From Pseudomonadota bacterium (GTDB lineage: Bacteria; Desulfobacterota; Desulfobulbia; Desulfobulbales; Desulfocapsaceae), in assembly GCA_023412495.1 (NCBI GenBank), contig JAEYNP010000052.1, positions 29,304-93,303 of the forward strand: 64,000 nt of DNA, in the 5' to 3' direction. Of the stretch, positions 33,783-43,206 are shown piece after piece; the stretch's first letter is position 1; every line of letters begins with the position of its first letter. Both the position numbers and the translations under genes were made by a program. The notes under the pieces were generated by a model. It did not search any database. It was not told the origin of the DNA and saw nothing but the letters and a program-made list of their open reading frames with translations.

Positions 33783-35768
33783 ATGGACAATGAGAATGCA
33801 AATGACGAATTGGTTTCCTTAGAAAGCACCGATCTCGAAGCGCTGAGACGCTCCTTACGGGAAATCGTCGATATTCGGGATCGTCAGTACGGCTTCCCGC
33901 CAAAGAGCTATGCGAGTTGCTTTGTCGGCCGCGAGGCGGTCGCCAAGCTGATCGAGAAGGGCCTGGCGGCAAGCGTGGACGATGCCGTCCGCCTGGGCAA
34001 TGTCATGCTGCATGCGGGGATATTTCATCATGTGCAGCGCGCTCACGCCTTTAAGAACGAGTACCTCTTTTATCGTTTTGCTTCCGACGAGGACCATGGC
34101 AGTATTCCGGATGCCGTGGCCGACGGGAGCGCGGTGAAGTGGTCGGACTTTCTCGACATGCTCAACGGGGCGAAAGGCGCGGAAGGCTCGCTGCAGCCGA
34201 CCCTGCCGGAGCCCGATGCCGACCTGGCGAATATGGATAGAATCGATCTCGAGGCGATCGGCGTCTCTCCCCTCGATGAGCATAACGCCAGGCTCCTCGA
34301 TAATGTCCATCCCAAAAGATGGCTGGACCCGCAACCGAAACACTACAACCTGGTGGTGATCGGCGCCGGGGCGGGCGGCCTGGTCTCGGCTGCCGGGGCG
34401 GCCGGGGTCGGCGCACGCGTGGCCCTGGTTGAGTCGCATCTGCTTGGGGGAGATTGCCTCAATGTCGGCTGCGTTCCGTCCAAGGCGCTGTTGCGTTGCG
34501 CAAAAGCGGCTGCCGCGGTGCGCGATGCCGGACGGTTCGGGGTGCGGGTCGAGGGGAAGGTTGCCGTCGACTTCGGTTATGTGATGGAGCGGATGCGCCG
34601 TCTGCGGGCGGAGATCTCGCCGGTCGATTCGGCCAAGAGATACTCGGGGCAGCTCGGCGTCGATCTCTTCATGGGCCGAGGTGTTTTCACCGGGAAGAAC
34701 AGTATCGAGGTGAACGGCAAGACGCTCACCTTCGCCAAAGCGGTGATCGCCACAGGCGGGACCGCCGCCATTCCCAAAATTCCGGGGTTGGCCGATGTCC
34801 CGTATCTCACCAACAGCTCGATCTTCAATCTGACGGAGCTGCCGAGGCGCTTCGGCGTGATCGGCGCTGGACCGATCGGCGTGGAATTGGCCCAGGCCTT
34901 TCAACGCCTGGGGGCGCAGGTGACGGTGTTCTCGCGCGACGAGCGGATTCTGCCGAAGGAAGAACCGGAAGCGGTTGAAAAAGTTAAAGAGTCACTGCAG
35001 AAGGATGGCGTGCTCTTCGCCTTCAACTCCCAGTACAAGCGCATCGAAGGCAAGGGCGGGGGACCGATCCGGGTGATTCTCGATGAAGGCGGCACGGAAA
35101 AGTACTTCGAATTCGATGCCCTGCTGGTCGCCACCGGCCGAAAACCGGCGGTCGACGGTCTCGGCCTGGAACGGGCGGGGGTGGAGTTCGACGCCCGGCT
35201 CGGTGTGACCGTCAACGACAGGCTGCAGACGACCAATCCCGACATCTACGCGGTGGGGGATGTCGCCGGCAGGTATCAATTCACCCACATGGCCGATTTC
35301 ATGGCCCGTCTGGTCATAAAAAACGCCCTGTTCTTGGGGCGGGACAAGGTGTCGGACCTGCTGGTCCCCTGGGCGACCTACACCGACCCGGAGGTCGCCC
35401 ATGTCGGGCTGTACGAGAGAGATCTCGAGGAACGCAATATCCCCTTCGCCACCTTCAAGCGTGAATTCCGCGACCTTGACAGAAGCATCGTCGACGGCGC
35501 GACCACCGGCTATGTCAAAATTCATGTGGCAAAGGGCGGGGATCGGATCCTGGGGTCGACCTTCGTCGGCAGCCATGCCGGCGATATGATCAGCGAGATT
35601 ACAGTGGCGATGCAGGCCGGAATGGGGCTTGGCCGCCTCGCCGGGGTCATCCATCCCTATCCGACCGCCGCCGAGGCCATCCGGCAATGCGGCGATGCCT
35701 ACAACCGTGCGCGTCTCACCCCGACCGTCAGAGGGATATTCCATAATCTCATGGCCTTGAGGAGGTGA
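33783..35768 (+). CDS. DEP-domain / flavoprotein disulfide reductase fusion
   Basis: This is a 661-residue protein. Residues about 20-105 form a DEP-like winged-helix domain (a segment YGFPPKSYASCFVGREAVAKL, then HAFKNEYLFYRFASD). From about 185 comes a pyridine nucleotide-disulfide oxidoreductase: FAD-binding VVIGAGAGGLVSAAGA, redox-active CLNVGCVPSK (Cys about 225 and 230), NAD(P)-binding VIGAGPIGVELAQAF, VGDVAG and the dimerisation segment with HPYPTAAEAIRQ. It resembles mercuric-reductase or dihydrolipoamide-dehydrogenase relatives, but lacks the vicinal Cys of MerA. The DEP addition is unusual and could direct it to a membrane. The start has GAGGAG. Confidence 0.85.
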   Translation: MDNENANDELVSLESTDLEALRRSLREIVDIRDRQYGFPPKSYASCFVGREAVAKLIEKGLAASVDDAVRLGNVMLHAGIFHHVQRAHAFKNEYLFYRFASDEDHGSIPDAVADGSAVKWSDFLDMLNGAKGAEGSLQPTLPEPDADLANMDRIDLEAIGVSPLDEHNARLLDNVHPKRWLDPQPKHYNLVVIGAGAGGLVSAAGAAGVGARVALVESHLLGGDCLNVGCVPSKALLRCAKAAAAVRDAGRFGVRVEGKVAVDFGYVMERMRRLRAEISPVDSAKRYSGQLGVDLFMGRGVFTGKNSIEVNGKTLTFAKAVIATGGTAAIPKIPGLADVPYLTNSSIFNLTELPRRFGVIGAGPIGVELAQAFQRLGAQVTVFSRDERILPKEEPEAVEKVKESLQKDGVLFAFNSQYKRIEGKGGGPIRVILDEGGTEKYFEFDALLVATGRKPAVDGLGLERAGVEFDARLGVTVNDRLQTTNPDIYAVGDVAGRYQFTHMADFMARLVIKNALFLGRDKVSDLLVPWATYTDPEVAHVGLYERDLEERNIPFATFKREFRDLDRSIVDGATTGYVKIHVAKGGDRILGSTFVGSHAGDMISEITVAMQAGMGLGRLAGVIHPYPTAAEAIRQCGDAYNRARLTPTVRGIFHNLMALRR

Positions 35769-35835
35769 TTTGCTTACGGCAACAGACGCTTAAACAGGAG
35801 GATGACGAAGCAAAAACGGCGGAGCACGATTCTGC

Positions 35836-35871
35836 AGGGTACATTCCATGCACCAGGTGCATGGAATACAG
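35836..35871. repeat. GGTGCATGGAAT palindrome family copy
   Basis: ACATTCCATGCACCAGGTGC is followed by ATGGAAT, a near-perfect palindrome of about 34 bases, sharing its core with 38864-38906 and 18738-18836. Confidence 0.6.
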
Positions 35872-36031
35872 CTACGGTCTTAAGCTCGATCGTTACCACG
35901 CTCCAGCGTCCCGAGTCGACGGCAAACGCACATGGCCGAAAGCCACTATGTGATCATGAAGAGGGACAACCGGGGCTGATCGGGATCGATTTGTGGCTCT
36001 AACGAATCGGGGACGCGGGAGCGTCCAAGGT

Positions 36032-36056
36032 GAGTTCCCACGCTGGAGCGTGGGAA
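36032..36056. repeat. GTTCCCACGCTGGAGCGTGG hairpin
   Basis: This is a perfect 11-base inverted repeat with a short centre (GTTCCCACGCT-GG-AGCGTGGGAAC). The motif is a widespread intergenic repeat in proteobacteria; a diverged partner lies near 35893-35915. Confidence 0.6.
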
Positions 36057-36143
36057 CGATCAAATATGGAATGCACCCTGCGGCGCATTGCTTTTTCAAG
36101 CCCCAAACGGCTGGAATGAAGAGGGCAAAGAAGGGGAGGCACG

Positions 36144-38831
36144 ATGCAAACTGCGGAGCACGAGCGACTTCAAGAGCATTGTGAGCGAAAAGCAAACTGG
36201 AAGAAATGGGGGCCGTACCTCAGCGAGCGCTCCTGGGGGACCGTGCGGGAGGATTACAGCCCTGCCGGCAACCCCTGGGAGTATTTGCCGCACGACCACG
36301 CCCGCAGCCGGGCCTACCGCTGGGGCGAGGACGGCATTGCCGGCATTTCTGACCGGTATCAGTATATCTGCTTTGCCCTGGCCCTGTGGAATCACCGCGA
36401 TCCGATCCTCAAGGAACGGCTCTTCGGCCTGACGGGAACTGAGGGCAACCACGGCGAGGATGTCAAGGAGTACTACTTTTACCTCGACGCCACGCCGACG
36501 CACAGCTATCTGAAAATGCTCTATAAATATCCCCAGGCCGCCTATCCCTACGCCGAGCTGGTGGCGGAAAACGGCGCCCGCGGATTTGACGACTTCGAGT
36601 ACGAGCTGGCGGATACGGGTGTCTTTACCGAAAGCCGCTATTTCGATGTCTTCGTGGAATACGCGAAAGCCTCGTCCGACGATATCCTGATCCGGATAAC
36701 CGCCCATAACCGCGGGCCCGATGGGGCACCGCTCGATCTGCTGCCGACGGCCTGGTTCCGCAACACCTGGAGTTTCGGCTATGAAGCCGGGCCTATGGGA
36801 GATGTGCCGTGTCGCCCGGTGCTGAAGCGGATAGACGATCCGGATGGTACTGCAACCGTACATCTTTCCCACCCGGCTGCCGGCGAATATTTCCTCTATG
36901 CCGGCAAAGCGGACGGCTCAGGTCCACCGGAGCTGCTCTTCACCGAAAACGAGACCAACACCGCGAGGCTGTTCGGGCGGCCGAATGTGAGTGGCTACGT
37001 CAAGGATGCCTTCCACCGCCATGTGGTCGGTGGGGAACTCCATGCCGTCAATCCGGCGGGTGAGGGCACGAAAGCCGCCGCCTGGTATCGCTGCCGGATT
37101 CCCTCCCAGGGGGCGTGCACCTTGCTTCTACGGCTTGCCTCGATCCCGCTTGAGAAACCTTTTGAAGATTTCGATCTGCATTTCGACCGGCGGATGGACG
37201 AGGCCGATGCCTTTTACGCGGCGATCCAGCGCGATGTCGGGCCCGAGCAGCAGGCGATTCAGCGCCAGGCGCTGGCGGGGATGATCTGGACCAAGCAGTT
37301 TTTCTATTACAACGTTGAGCAGTGGCTGCACGGCGACCCTGTGCAGGCGGACCTGCCGGTGTCGCGGTCGGCCGGGCGCAACCACCAGTGGGAGCATCTC
37401 AACAATTTCGACATCATCTCCATGCCCGACAAGTGGGAGTATCCCTGGTACGCCGCCTGGGACCTGGCCTTCCATGCCATCCCTCTGGCCCTGGTGGATG
37501 CGGAATTCGCCAAACGCCAGCTCAACCTGATGGCCCGCGAATGGTACATGCATCCGAACGGGGCGCTGCCGGCCTATGAGTGGCACTTCGGCGATGTCAA
37601 TCCGCCGGTGCACGCCTGGGGCGCCTGGCGGGTCTATAAGATCGATGCCAAGCAGGCCGGCAGGGCCGATACCCATTTCCTGGAAGGGATCTTCCATAAG
37701 CTGCTGATGAACTTCACCTGGTGGGTGAACAAAAAAGACCGTGACGGGCGAAACGTCTTCCAAGGCGGGTTCCTCGGCCTGGACAACATCAGCGTGTTCG
37801 ACCGCAGCAAGCCGTTGCCCACCGGCGGCCACATCGATCAATCAGACGGCACGGCCTGGATGGGCTTCTACTCCCTGGCGCTGCTCAAGATAGCCCTCGA
37901 ACTGGCGCGGACCGATCCCGTCTATCAGGATACCGCCAGTAAATTTTTCGAGCATTTCCTGCGCATAGCCAGGGCCATGAGCGGCGCTTACCGCGGCGGC
38001 GTGAGCCTTTGGAGCGAGGAAGACGGCTTCTTTTACGACACCATGCACATGCCGGACGGCAGCGTGATTCCGCTCAAGGTCCGCTCGCTGGTGGGCTTGA
38101 TGCCGCTTCTCGCGGTCGAAACGCTGGAACACGATCTGGTCGAAAGCCTGCCGGTTTTCAAACGGAGAATGAACTGGTTCTTCGACAACCGGATTTACCT
38201 GCGCGACCAGGGCAATGTCGCCTGCGTCAAGTCGCCGGGCAAGAATGCGCGGCGGCTGCTGTCGGTCGTCAACCGTGACCGGTTGGTGAAGGTGTTGCGG
38301 ATCATGCTGGATGAAAACGAGTTCCTGTCTCCCTACGGCATCCGCTCGCTTTCCAGGCTGCATCTCGAACACCCCTTCACCTTATGGGCGGACGGGCAGG
38401 CCCATACCATCGACTACCAGCCGGCCGAGTCGCGCAGCGGGATGTTCGGCGGCAATTCCAACTGGCGCGGCCCCGTCTGGTTCCCCATCAATTACCTGCT
38501 GATCGAGTCCCTGCAGAAGTATCACCATTTTTATGGGGATTCCCTGCAGGTGGAGTGCCCCACCGGCTCGGGACGGATGATGACTCTCGGCGAGGTGGCG
38601 ACCGACCTGTCCCGCCGCCTGATCGGATTATTCCTGCGCAACGGACGGGGCGAGCGCCCGATTTACGGGGGGAATCGCCTCTTTCAGGACGACCCTCACT
38701 TTCGGGACTGCATCCTGTTCAACGAGTACTTCCACGGGGACAATGGCGCCGGCCTGGGCGCGGGCCACCAGACCGGCTGGACCGGGCTGGTGGCGAAATT
38801 GATACAGCAATCGGGAGGATGGAAAGATTGA
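36144..38831 (+). CDS. GH63-type glucosidase
   Basis: This 895-residue protein is related to the bacterial members of glycoside hydrolase family 63, (alpha/alpha)6-barrel enzymes that remove glucose units. The pattern starts with [21 protein letters not shown] and [39 protein letters not shown]. It has [13 protein letters not shown], then the catalytic-region sequences [22 protein letters not shown] and [11 protein letters not shown]...[20 protein letters not shown] near the end. No signal peptide is visible, so it may be cytosolic. The start has GGGGAGG. The SDR of the glucose 1-dehydrogenase type lies downstream, so the two could act on a shared glucoside. Confidence 0.88.
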   Translation: MQTAEHERLQEHCERKANWKKWGPYLSERSWGTVREDYSPAGNPWEYLPHDHARSRAYRWGEDGIAGISDRYQYICFALALWNHRDPILKERLFGLTGTEGNHGEDVKEYYFYLDATPTHSYLKMLYKYPQAAYPYAELVAENGARGFDDFEYELADTGVFTESRYFDVFVEYAKASSDDILIRITAHNRGPDGAPLDLLPTAWFRNTWSFGYEAGPMGDVPCRPVLKRIDDPDGTATVHLSHPAAGEYFLYAGKADGSGPPELLFTENETNTARLFGRPNVSGYVKDAFHRHVVGGELHAVNPAGEGTKAAAWYRCRIPSQGACTLLLRLASIPLEKPFEDFDLHFDRRMDEADAFYAAIQRDVGPEQQAIQRQALAGMIWTKQFFYYNVEQWLHGDPVQADLPVSRSAGRNHQWEHLNNFDIISMPDKWEYPWYAAWDLAFHAIPLALVDAEFAKRQLNLMAREWYMHPNGALPAYEWHFGDVNPPVHAWGAWRVYKIDAKQAGRADTHFLEGIFHKLLMNFTWWVNKKDRDGRNVFQGGFLGLDNISVFDRSKPLPTGGHIDQSDGTAWMGFYSLALLKIALELARTDPVYQDTASKFFEHFLRIARAMSGAYRGGVSLWSEEDGFFYDTMHMPDGSVIPLKVRSLVGLMPLLAVETLEHDLVESLPVFKRRMNWFFDNRIYLRDQGNVACVKSPGKNARRLLSVVNRDRLVKVLRIMLDENEFLSPYGIRSLSRLHLEHPFTLWADGQAHTIDYQPAESRSGMFGGNSNWRGPVWFPINYLLIESLQKYHHFYGDSLQVECPTGSGRMMTLGEVATDLSRRLIGLFLRNGRGERPIYGGNRLFQDDPHFRDCILFNEYFHGDNGAGLGAGHQTGWTGLVAKLIQQSGGWKD

Positions 38832-38863
38832 TTCCACGTACAGCGCAAATCGATCTTTTTTTG

Positions 38864-38906
38864 TAGGGTGCATTCCATGCACCTGGTGCACGGAGTGCAC
38901 CCTACC
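38864..38906. repeat. GTAGGGTGCATTCC palindrome
   Basis: GTAGGGTGCATTCCATGCAC is followed by CTG and the mirror GTGCACGGAGTGCACCCTAC, a near-perfect inverted repeat of about 43 bases in the space between the glucosidase and SDR genes. It is the best copy of this palindrome family in the window. Confidence 0.7.
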
Positions 38907-38944
38907 CGGAAGAATCACACTGAAAAGTTCTAGGAGGCAACGTT

Positions 38945-39793
38945 ATGGTCACGGATTCATTACCGAAGGTTGAAATGCCGCGCTGCCATGCGGTGAGTTT
39001 TTTGACCGGGCAGAAGGCGCTGGTCACCGGCGGGAGCTCGGGCATCGGCAGAGCCGTGGCCATCGAGCTGGCGAAGGCCGGGGCCGAGGTGGTGGTCAAC
39101 TTCGCCCGTGAGGAGGACAAGGCCGAAGAGGTGGTTGCCGAGATCGAAAGAAGCGGCGGCCGGGCCTACGCACACCGGGCCGATGTCTCCAGGGAAGATG
39201 AGGTCCTGGCGATGTTTGCCCGGATGAAGGCCGAGATGGGCACGATCGACATCCTGATCAATAACGCCGGGATGCAGCGGGACGCGCCTCTTGAGGAGAT
39301 GACGCTGGCCGAGTGGAACATGGTCATCGGTGTCAACCTGACCGGCCAGTTTCTCTGCGCCCGCGAGGCGGTGCGCGAATTCAAGCGCCGCGGGGTTGTG
39401 CCGGAAATCTCCTGTGCGGCGGGAAAGATCATCTGCATGAGTTCGGTGCACGAGACCATTCCCTGGGCCGGGCATGTCAACTATGCCGCCAGCAAGGGCG
39501 GGGTCATGCTGATGATGAAGTCGATCGCCCAGGAGGTGGCGCCGTACCGCATCCGGGTCAACAGCATCGCCCCCGGCGCCATCCGCACCCCGATCAACAC
39601 CGGCGCATGGCAGACTCCGGAAGCCTATGAGGCCCTCATGAAACTCATACCCTACAACCGGATCGGCGAACCCGAGGAAATCGGCAGGGCCGCGGCATGG
39701 CTGGCATCCGACCAGGCGGATTATATCAACGGCATCAGCCTGTTTGTCGACGGCGGCATGACCTTGTACCCCGGTTTCACCTCGGGCGGGTGA
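38945..39793 (+). CDS. Glucose 1-dehydrogenase-like SDR
   Basis: This 282-residue classical SDR has TGGSSGIGRAVAIELA near residue 28, INNAGMQRDAPL near 110, the catalytic Ser in CMSSVHETIP and YAASKGG (Tyr about 181, Lys about 185). NSIAPGAIRTPINTG follows, and LFVDGGMTLYPGF ends the fold. Sequence style is that of the glucose 1-dehydrogenase group. A segment (VPEISCAAGKII) is an insertion relative to typical members. The start has AGGAGG. It follows the glucosidase at 113 bases, with a palindromic repeat between, and may be cotranscribed. Confidence 0.82.
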   Translation: MVTDSLPKVEMPRCHAVSFLTGQKALVTGGSSGIGRAVAIELAKAGAEVVVNFAREEDKAEEVVAEIERSGGRAYAHRADVSREDEVLAMFARMKAEMGTIDILINNAGMQRDAPLEEMTLAEWNMVIGVNLTGQFLCAREAVREFKRRGVVPEISCAAGKIICMSSVHETIPWAGHVNYAASKGGVMLMMKSIAQEVAPYRIRVNSIAPGAIRTPINTGAWQTPEAYEALMKLIPYNRIGEPEEIGRAAAWLASDQADYINGISLFVDGGMTLYPGFTSGG

Positions 39794-40212
39794 GGGGAAA
39801 TCGTCTTTCTTCCCGGAGAAGGAATCCTGTTTACAACTCTTCTCGAGGCCCCCGGAATTCCGCTCGAAGTCCGTGACTTCGGGATTCCCTATGGTTCCGG
39901 CATGGCTCTGTACTCCGCTTTCAATCAGCCGCTGCAAATCGATATGCCCGGCAGTATCTTTGCCTTCGGGTTCCATCTCGGCGACCTGGGAGGAAAACAG
40001 GGTTGTCAGTGGTTTCTTTAAATTTTTCGGGTGAAGCCTTGTCAAATCTACAGGGGAGAACGACCGGACCAATGCATATCCCATTAAATTTCGCCAAGTT
40101 GCACGAAATGGAGAATATTACCTAGTAAAATATTGGTATTTTCACCAATTCCCTATCTCTTCTGCACTCTTTATACTAGTTTCATCAATACTTCTTTTCG
40201 GGGGGAAAGAAT
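39794..40212. other. Intergenic region
   Basis: About 420 bases. The first half is G+C rich and the last 180 bases are AT-rich, with a possible promoter before the 82-residue gene (TATACT near 40174, but no clear -35). Frames on both strands show no family features. No repeat from the window's families was seen. Confidence 0.4.
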
Positions 40213-40461
40213 ATGCTGGAATTCATGGATGACGAATTGGCATGGGTAGATTCGTCCGATGTAGTGAAAGCCTTTGTCGATTACGCGGCAAAACGGTATG
40301 TGGATCGCGATTGTCTGCCTGAACCGGCTTCGCCCATTGTCGAGAGGCCGGTTGCCGGCGGGCGGCTCTGTTTTGTAATCACCAGAAATAAAGCCTCTTC
40401 CTGGGTGGAAGATCTCTCGGAGATGATGAGCATCGAAGAGCGTACCCGCGTGTACAACTGA
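40213..40461 (+). CDS. Hypothetical small protein
   Basis: This 82-residue acidic protein has no membrane segment. The pattern MLEFMDDELAWVDSSDVVKAF then CFVITRNKASSWVEDLSEMM is not one I recognise. A GGGGGGAAAGA site lies in front of the ATG, and the stop is close to the tail of the convergent UbiB-like gene. The G+C and codon use match its neighbours. Coding status is moderately likely. Confidence 0.5.
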   Translation: MLEFMDDELAWVDSSDVVKAFVDYAAKRYVDRDCLPEPASPIVERPVAGGRLCFVITRNKASSWVEDLSEMMSIEERTRVYN

Positions 40462-40469
40462 AAATTTTC

Positions 40470-42146
40470 TTACATCCTGCCTGAGCGGAAAATGGCGATG
40501 ATCAGCCATAGTCCAAGGACCGTGGCGATCGTGTAGCCGGCAAGGCCGAGCAGGGTGGTAAGGGAGACGGTTGCACCGCCTATGCTGATTTCCATGAGCT
40601 TGATCGGGGAGTCGAGCAGAAGCGAGCCGGCGATGGTCGAGGCGGCGATGAGCAGGCTGACGATAGCCCGGTTGAGGCCCCGTTCGAACCTGCCGGCGAT
40701 GGGCTCGAGACCGCTGTGGAGAATTTCCAGGCGATGCCGGCCTTGGGCTGTCCGCTCGAGGATGGCCTGCACCTGCCGGGGCGTCGTCGAGAGGAGCGAG
40801 CCCAGGCCCTTGGCGTCCCGGCCGAGACCTTTGAGGAAGTTGCGGGCGTCGTAGCCTCGCTGGACCAGCTTCGTCGCATAGGGTTTGGTCACTTCGAGGA
40901 TGCTCGCGTCGCTGCCGAGGATCTTGCCCAGGGCCTCGGTCTGGACAAAGGTCTTGAAAAGCAGGAGGAGGTTCCTCGGGAAGCGGATTCTGTACTTGTA
41001 GGCCAGTTGCATGACCTGCTCGTAGACGTCCTTGACGGCGATGGTCTGCAGGGACCGGCCGTAGAAGGGTTCGCTCATGTCCTTCAGGTCGGCGCGGAAG
41101 CGTTTGAGATCGATGGTTTGCTCGTCGATGATGCCCGCATCCCTGAAGGCGTCCATGACCAGGCCGTAGTCGTGCTCGGCGTAGCCGAGAAAGATGTTCG
41201 CCACCTGCATCATAGTCTCTTCGTCCAGATAGCCGATGATTCCGAAATCGACCAGGCTGACCCGGCCGTCGTACATGACGATGGTGTTGCCGGGGTGGGG
41301 ATCGGCGTGGAAAAAGCCGAAGTCCATGAGTTGACGCGAAAACGACCGCAGGCCGATCATGGCGACTTCCTTGGGGGCGATGCCCGCCCGGCGGATCTTC
41401 TCCACCTCGTCCATCTTGATGCCGTCGATGAACTCCATGACGAGGACCGACCTCGTGGTGTACGCCCAGTATACCTTGGCTGTGTAGATCTCCGTGCTGC
41501 CGGCGAAGTTGGCGGCGAACTTCTCGATATTGCCCGCTTCGATATACATGTCCAACTCGCGGAAAACCGTCCGCTCGAACTCCTTCACCAGATTGACTGC
41601 CCCGAGAATCCGGGCGAACTCGAAAAGCTTTTCCAGCCGCTCTGCGAAAAAGAGCATGACGCGGATGTCATCGCGGATCTTGCGTTCGATGCCTGGGCGG
41701 ATAACCTTGACCGCCACCCGCTCGCCGCTTTTCAGCCGGGCTTCGTGAACCTGGGCGACCGAAGCGGCGGCCAGCGATTCCTCTGAAAATTCGGCAAAAA
41801 TCTCCTCTATGGGTGCTCCCAGTTCGGTTTCCATCACCGCCTTGACGGCCGAGAAAGGGACCGGCGGGACGCTGTCCTGGAGCTTCTTGAACTCCTCGGT
41901 GTACTCGGGCGGGAAGAGATCGGCCCGGACGCTCATCAGTTGGCCGAGTTTGATGAAGCTCGGTCCCAGCTCCTCGAGCATCAGGCGGAGGCGCCTGGGT
42001 GAGTGGAATGACGGCCGCTGGGCCTGCTCCTCTATGTCGGAGGTCTCGTCCGGCGATCGTTGCCTGACCAGACGTTCCATCAAATTGCCGTAGCCATGCC
42101 TGGCCAACACCCGGGCGATGGCCCCGAAGCGGCGGATTCCTTTCAT
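40470..42146 (-). CDS. ABC1/UbiB-family atypical kinase
   Basis: This 558-residue protein has an N-terminal protein-kinase-like fold and two C-terminal membrane helices. It carries the KxGQ region FIKLGQLMSVRADLFPPEY near residue 65, the Ala-rich loop LAAASVAQVHEARLKSGERVAVKV in place of the usual glycine loop, the catalytic FGFFHADPHPGN and the metal-binding VDFGIIG. UbiB/Coq8 proteins help quinone biosynthesis or lipid handling through ATPase activity. No other ubi gene is adjacent except the UbiE-like gene at 8.6 kb. The start is near an AAGAGC. It is convergent with the 82-residue gene. Confidence 0.88.
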   Translation of the reverse strand: MKGIRRFGAIARVLARHGYGNLMERLVRQRSPDETSDIEEQAQRPSFHSPRRLRLMLEELGPSFIKLGQLMSVRADLFPPEYTEEFKKLQDSVPPVPFSAVKAVMETELGAPIEEIFAEFSEESLAAASVAQVHEARLKSGERVAVKVIRPGIERKIRDDIRVMLFFAERLEKLFEFARILGAVNLVKEFERTVFRELDMYIEAGNIEKFAANFAGSTEIYTAKVYWAYTTRSVLVMEFIDGIKMDEVEKIRRAGIAPKEVAMIGLRSFSRQLMDFGFFHADPHPGNTIVMYDGRVSLVDFGIIGYLDEETMMQVANIFLGYAEHDYGLVMDAFRDAGIIDEQTIDLKRFRADLKDMSEPFYGRSLQTIAVKDVYEQVMQLAYKYRIRFPRNLLLLFKTFVQTEALGKILGSDASILEVTKPYATKLVQRGYDARNFLKGLGRDAKGLGSLLSTTPRQVQAILERTAQGRHRLEILHSGLEPIAGRFERGLNRAIVSLLIAASTIAGSLLLDSPIKLMEISIGGATVSLTTLLGLAGYTIATVLGLWLIIAIFRSGRM

Positions 42147-42474
42147 GGTGCTCTTCGTCGGTTTTTTATGAGCGGGGGTATTCTGGGCTCCCGTATTTGC
42201 TATACCTTCATTCTTGCGGACACTAGCAACAGGTCAGGGTTAAAGCAAGCAAATCCTGTAGTGAAAATAGGGAACACTTCCCTGTTATTCGGGAATCTGT
42301 AATAGGACAAATCGAGACGTGTTCAAGGAGTCTTGTGGGAGTGTTGTGGGAAAAAGCTGAGAAAAGAGTAATATTGAACTAATTTCGGAGCGTGGCGCAA
42401 GGCTCGCCCGAACCTGGAGAGCAAGCCTTGCAAGCCGGCGTACTGTCACCTGATCGAGAAAAGGGGGATAGCCT
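42147..42474. other. Divergent intergenic region
   Basis: About 330 bases between the UbiB-like gene and the nitroreductase should hold both promoters. It contains the inverted segment GGGAACACTTCCCTGTTATT near 42268-42287 but no T-run. No gene or recognisable RNA was seen. Confidence 0.4.
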
Positions 42475-43146
42475 ATGGATCTTGTCGAAGCCATAAAGAC
42501 TCGAAGAAGCATCAGAGATTTCAAATCGGAACCGGTTCCCCAAGAGGTCATCCGGGAATTGCTGGAAGTCGCCTGTAGGGCGCCGTCGGCGATGAACACC
42601 CAGCCTTGGGAATTCACCGTGGTGGCGGGCGAGGTACTGGACTCCATCAGACGGGCCTTTGTCGCAAAGCTGCAGGCAGGTGAGAAACCGCATTCGGAGC
42701 ATTCCGTGGTCGGGTGGCCGGTGGAGAGCGTATATCGCCGGCGGCAGGTGGAACTGGCGAAACAGCTTTTCCGGCTCATGGATATTCCGCGGGACGACGC
42801 CGATAAACGCGCGCAATGGCTGGAGCGGGGTTTTCGCTTCTTCGATGCGCCGGCGGTGATCGTTATCTGTGTCGATCGTATGCTGGCCGAGGGTACGCCG
42901 ATTTTCGATATCGGCGCGGTGACCCAGAATATCTGCCTGGCGGCCCTGCATTTCGGATTGGGCACCTGCATCGAGGACCAGGGGGTGATGTATCCCGAGG
43001 TCCTGCGGGAATATTGCTCAATCCCCGCATCGAAACTGATCGTCATCGCCGTCGCCCTCGGCTACCCCAACTGGGATTTCCCGGCCAACCGCCTGGAATC
43101 CCCCCGGGAACCTGTCGATGCGATCACCACCTGGTGCGGGTTCTAG
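42475..43146 (+). CDS. Nitroreductase family protein
   Basis: This 223-residue FMN-dependent protein of the NfsB/FRase-like superfamily has an N-terminal IKTRRSIRDFKSEPVPQEVI, the FMN-contacting APSAMNTQPWEFTVV and the closing QNICLAALHFGLGTCIED, then VALGYP. Substrates cannot be predicted. The length and the two conserved FMN-binding regions are intact. Its stop abuts a hairpin-plus-repeat module that separates it from the radical SAM gene running the other way. Confidence 0.85.
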   Translation: MDLVEAIKTRRSIRDFKSEPVPQEVIRELLEVACRAPSAMNTQPWEFTVVAGEVLDSIRRAFVAKLQAGEKPHSEHSVVGWPVESVYRRRQVELAKQLFRLMDIPRDDADKRAQWLERGFRFFDAPAVIVICVDRMLAEGTPIFDIGAVTQNICLAALHFGLGTCIEDQGVMYPEVLREYCSIPASKLIVIAVALGYPNWDFPANRLESPREPVDAITTWCGF

Positions 43147-43206
43147 CTAATGGCGCCTTCGGCGCAATAAAATCTGGTTTCTGTCCTCTGGTTTCTGACT
43201 TCTGCT
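43147..43206. repeat. Tetraloop hairpin plus CTCTGGTTTCTG-type tract
   Basis: A GGCGCCTTCGGCGC hairpin (43152-43165) is followed by units such as TCTGGTTTCTGTCCTCTGG (43173-43191). The arrangement copies half of the element at 12633-12964. It fills the 60 bases between two convergent stop codons, like the first copy, so it may serve as a shared terminator or insulator. Confidence 0.6.

Larger units (their letters stand above)
35769..36143. other. Intergenic region rich in palindromic repeats
   Basis: About 375 bases between the DEP-flavoprotein and GH63 genes. It contains ACATTCCATGCACCAGGTGC and its mirror (35836-35871), the hairpin GTTCCCACGCTGGAGCGTGG (36032-36056), a related half copy near 35893-35915 and an AATGCACCC end at 36069-36077. 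No gene is credible. Confidence 0.5.
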
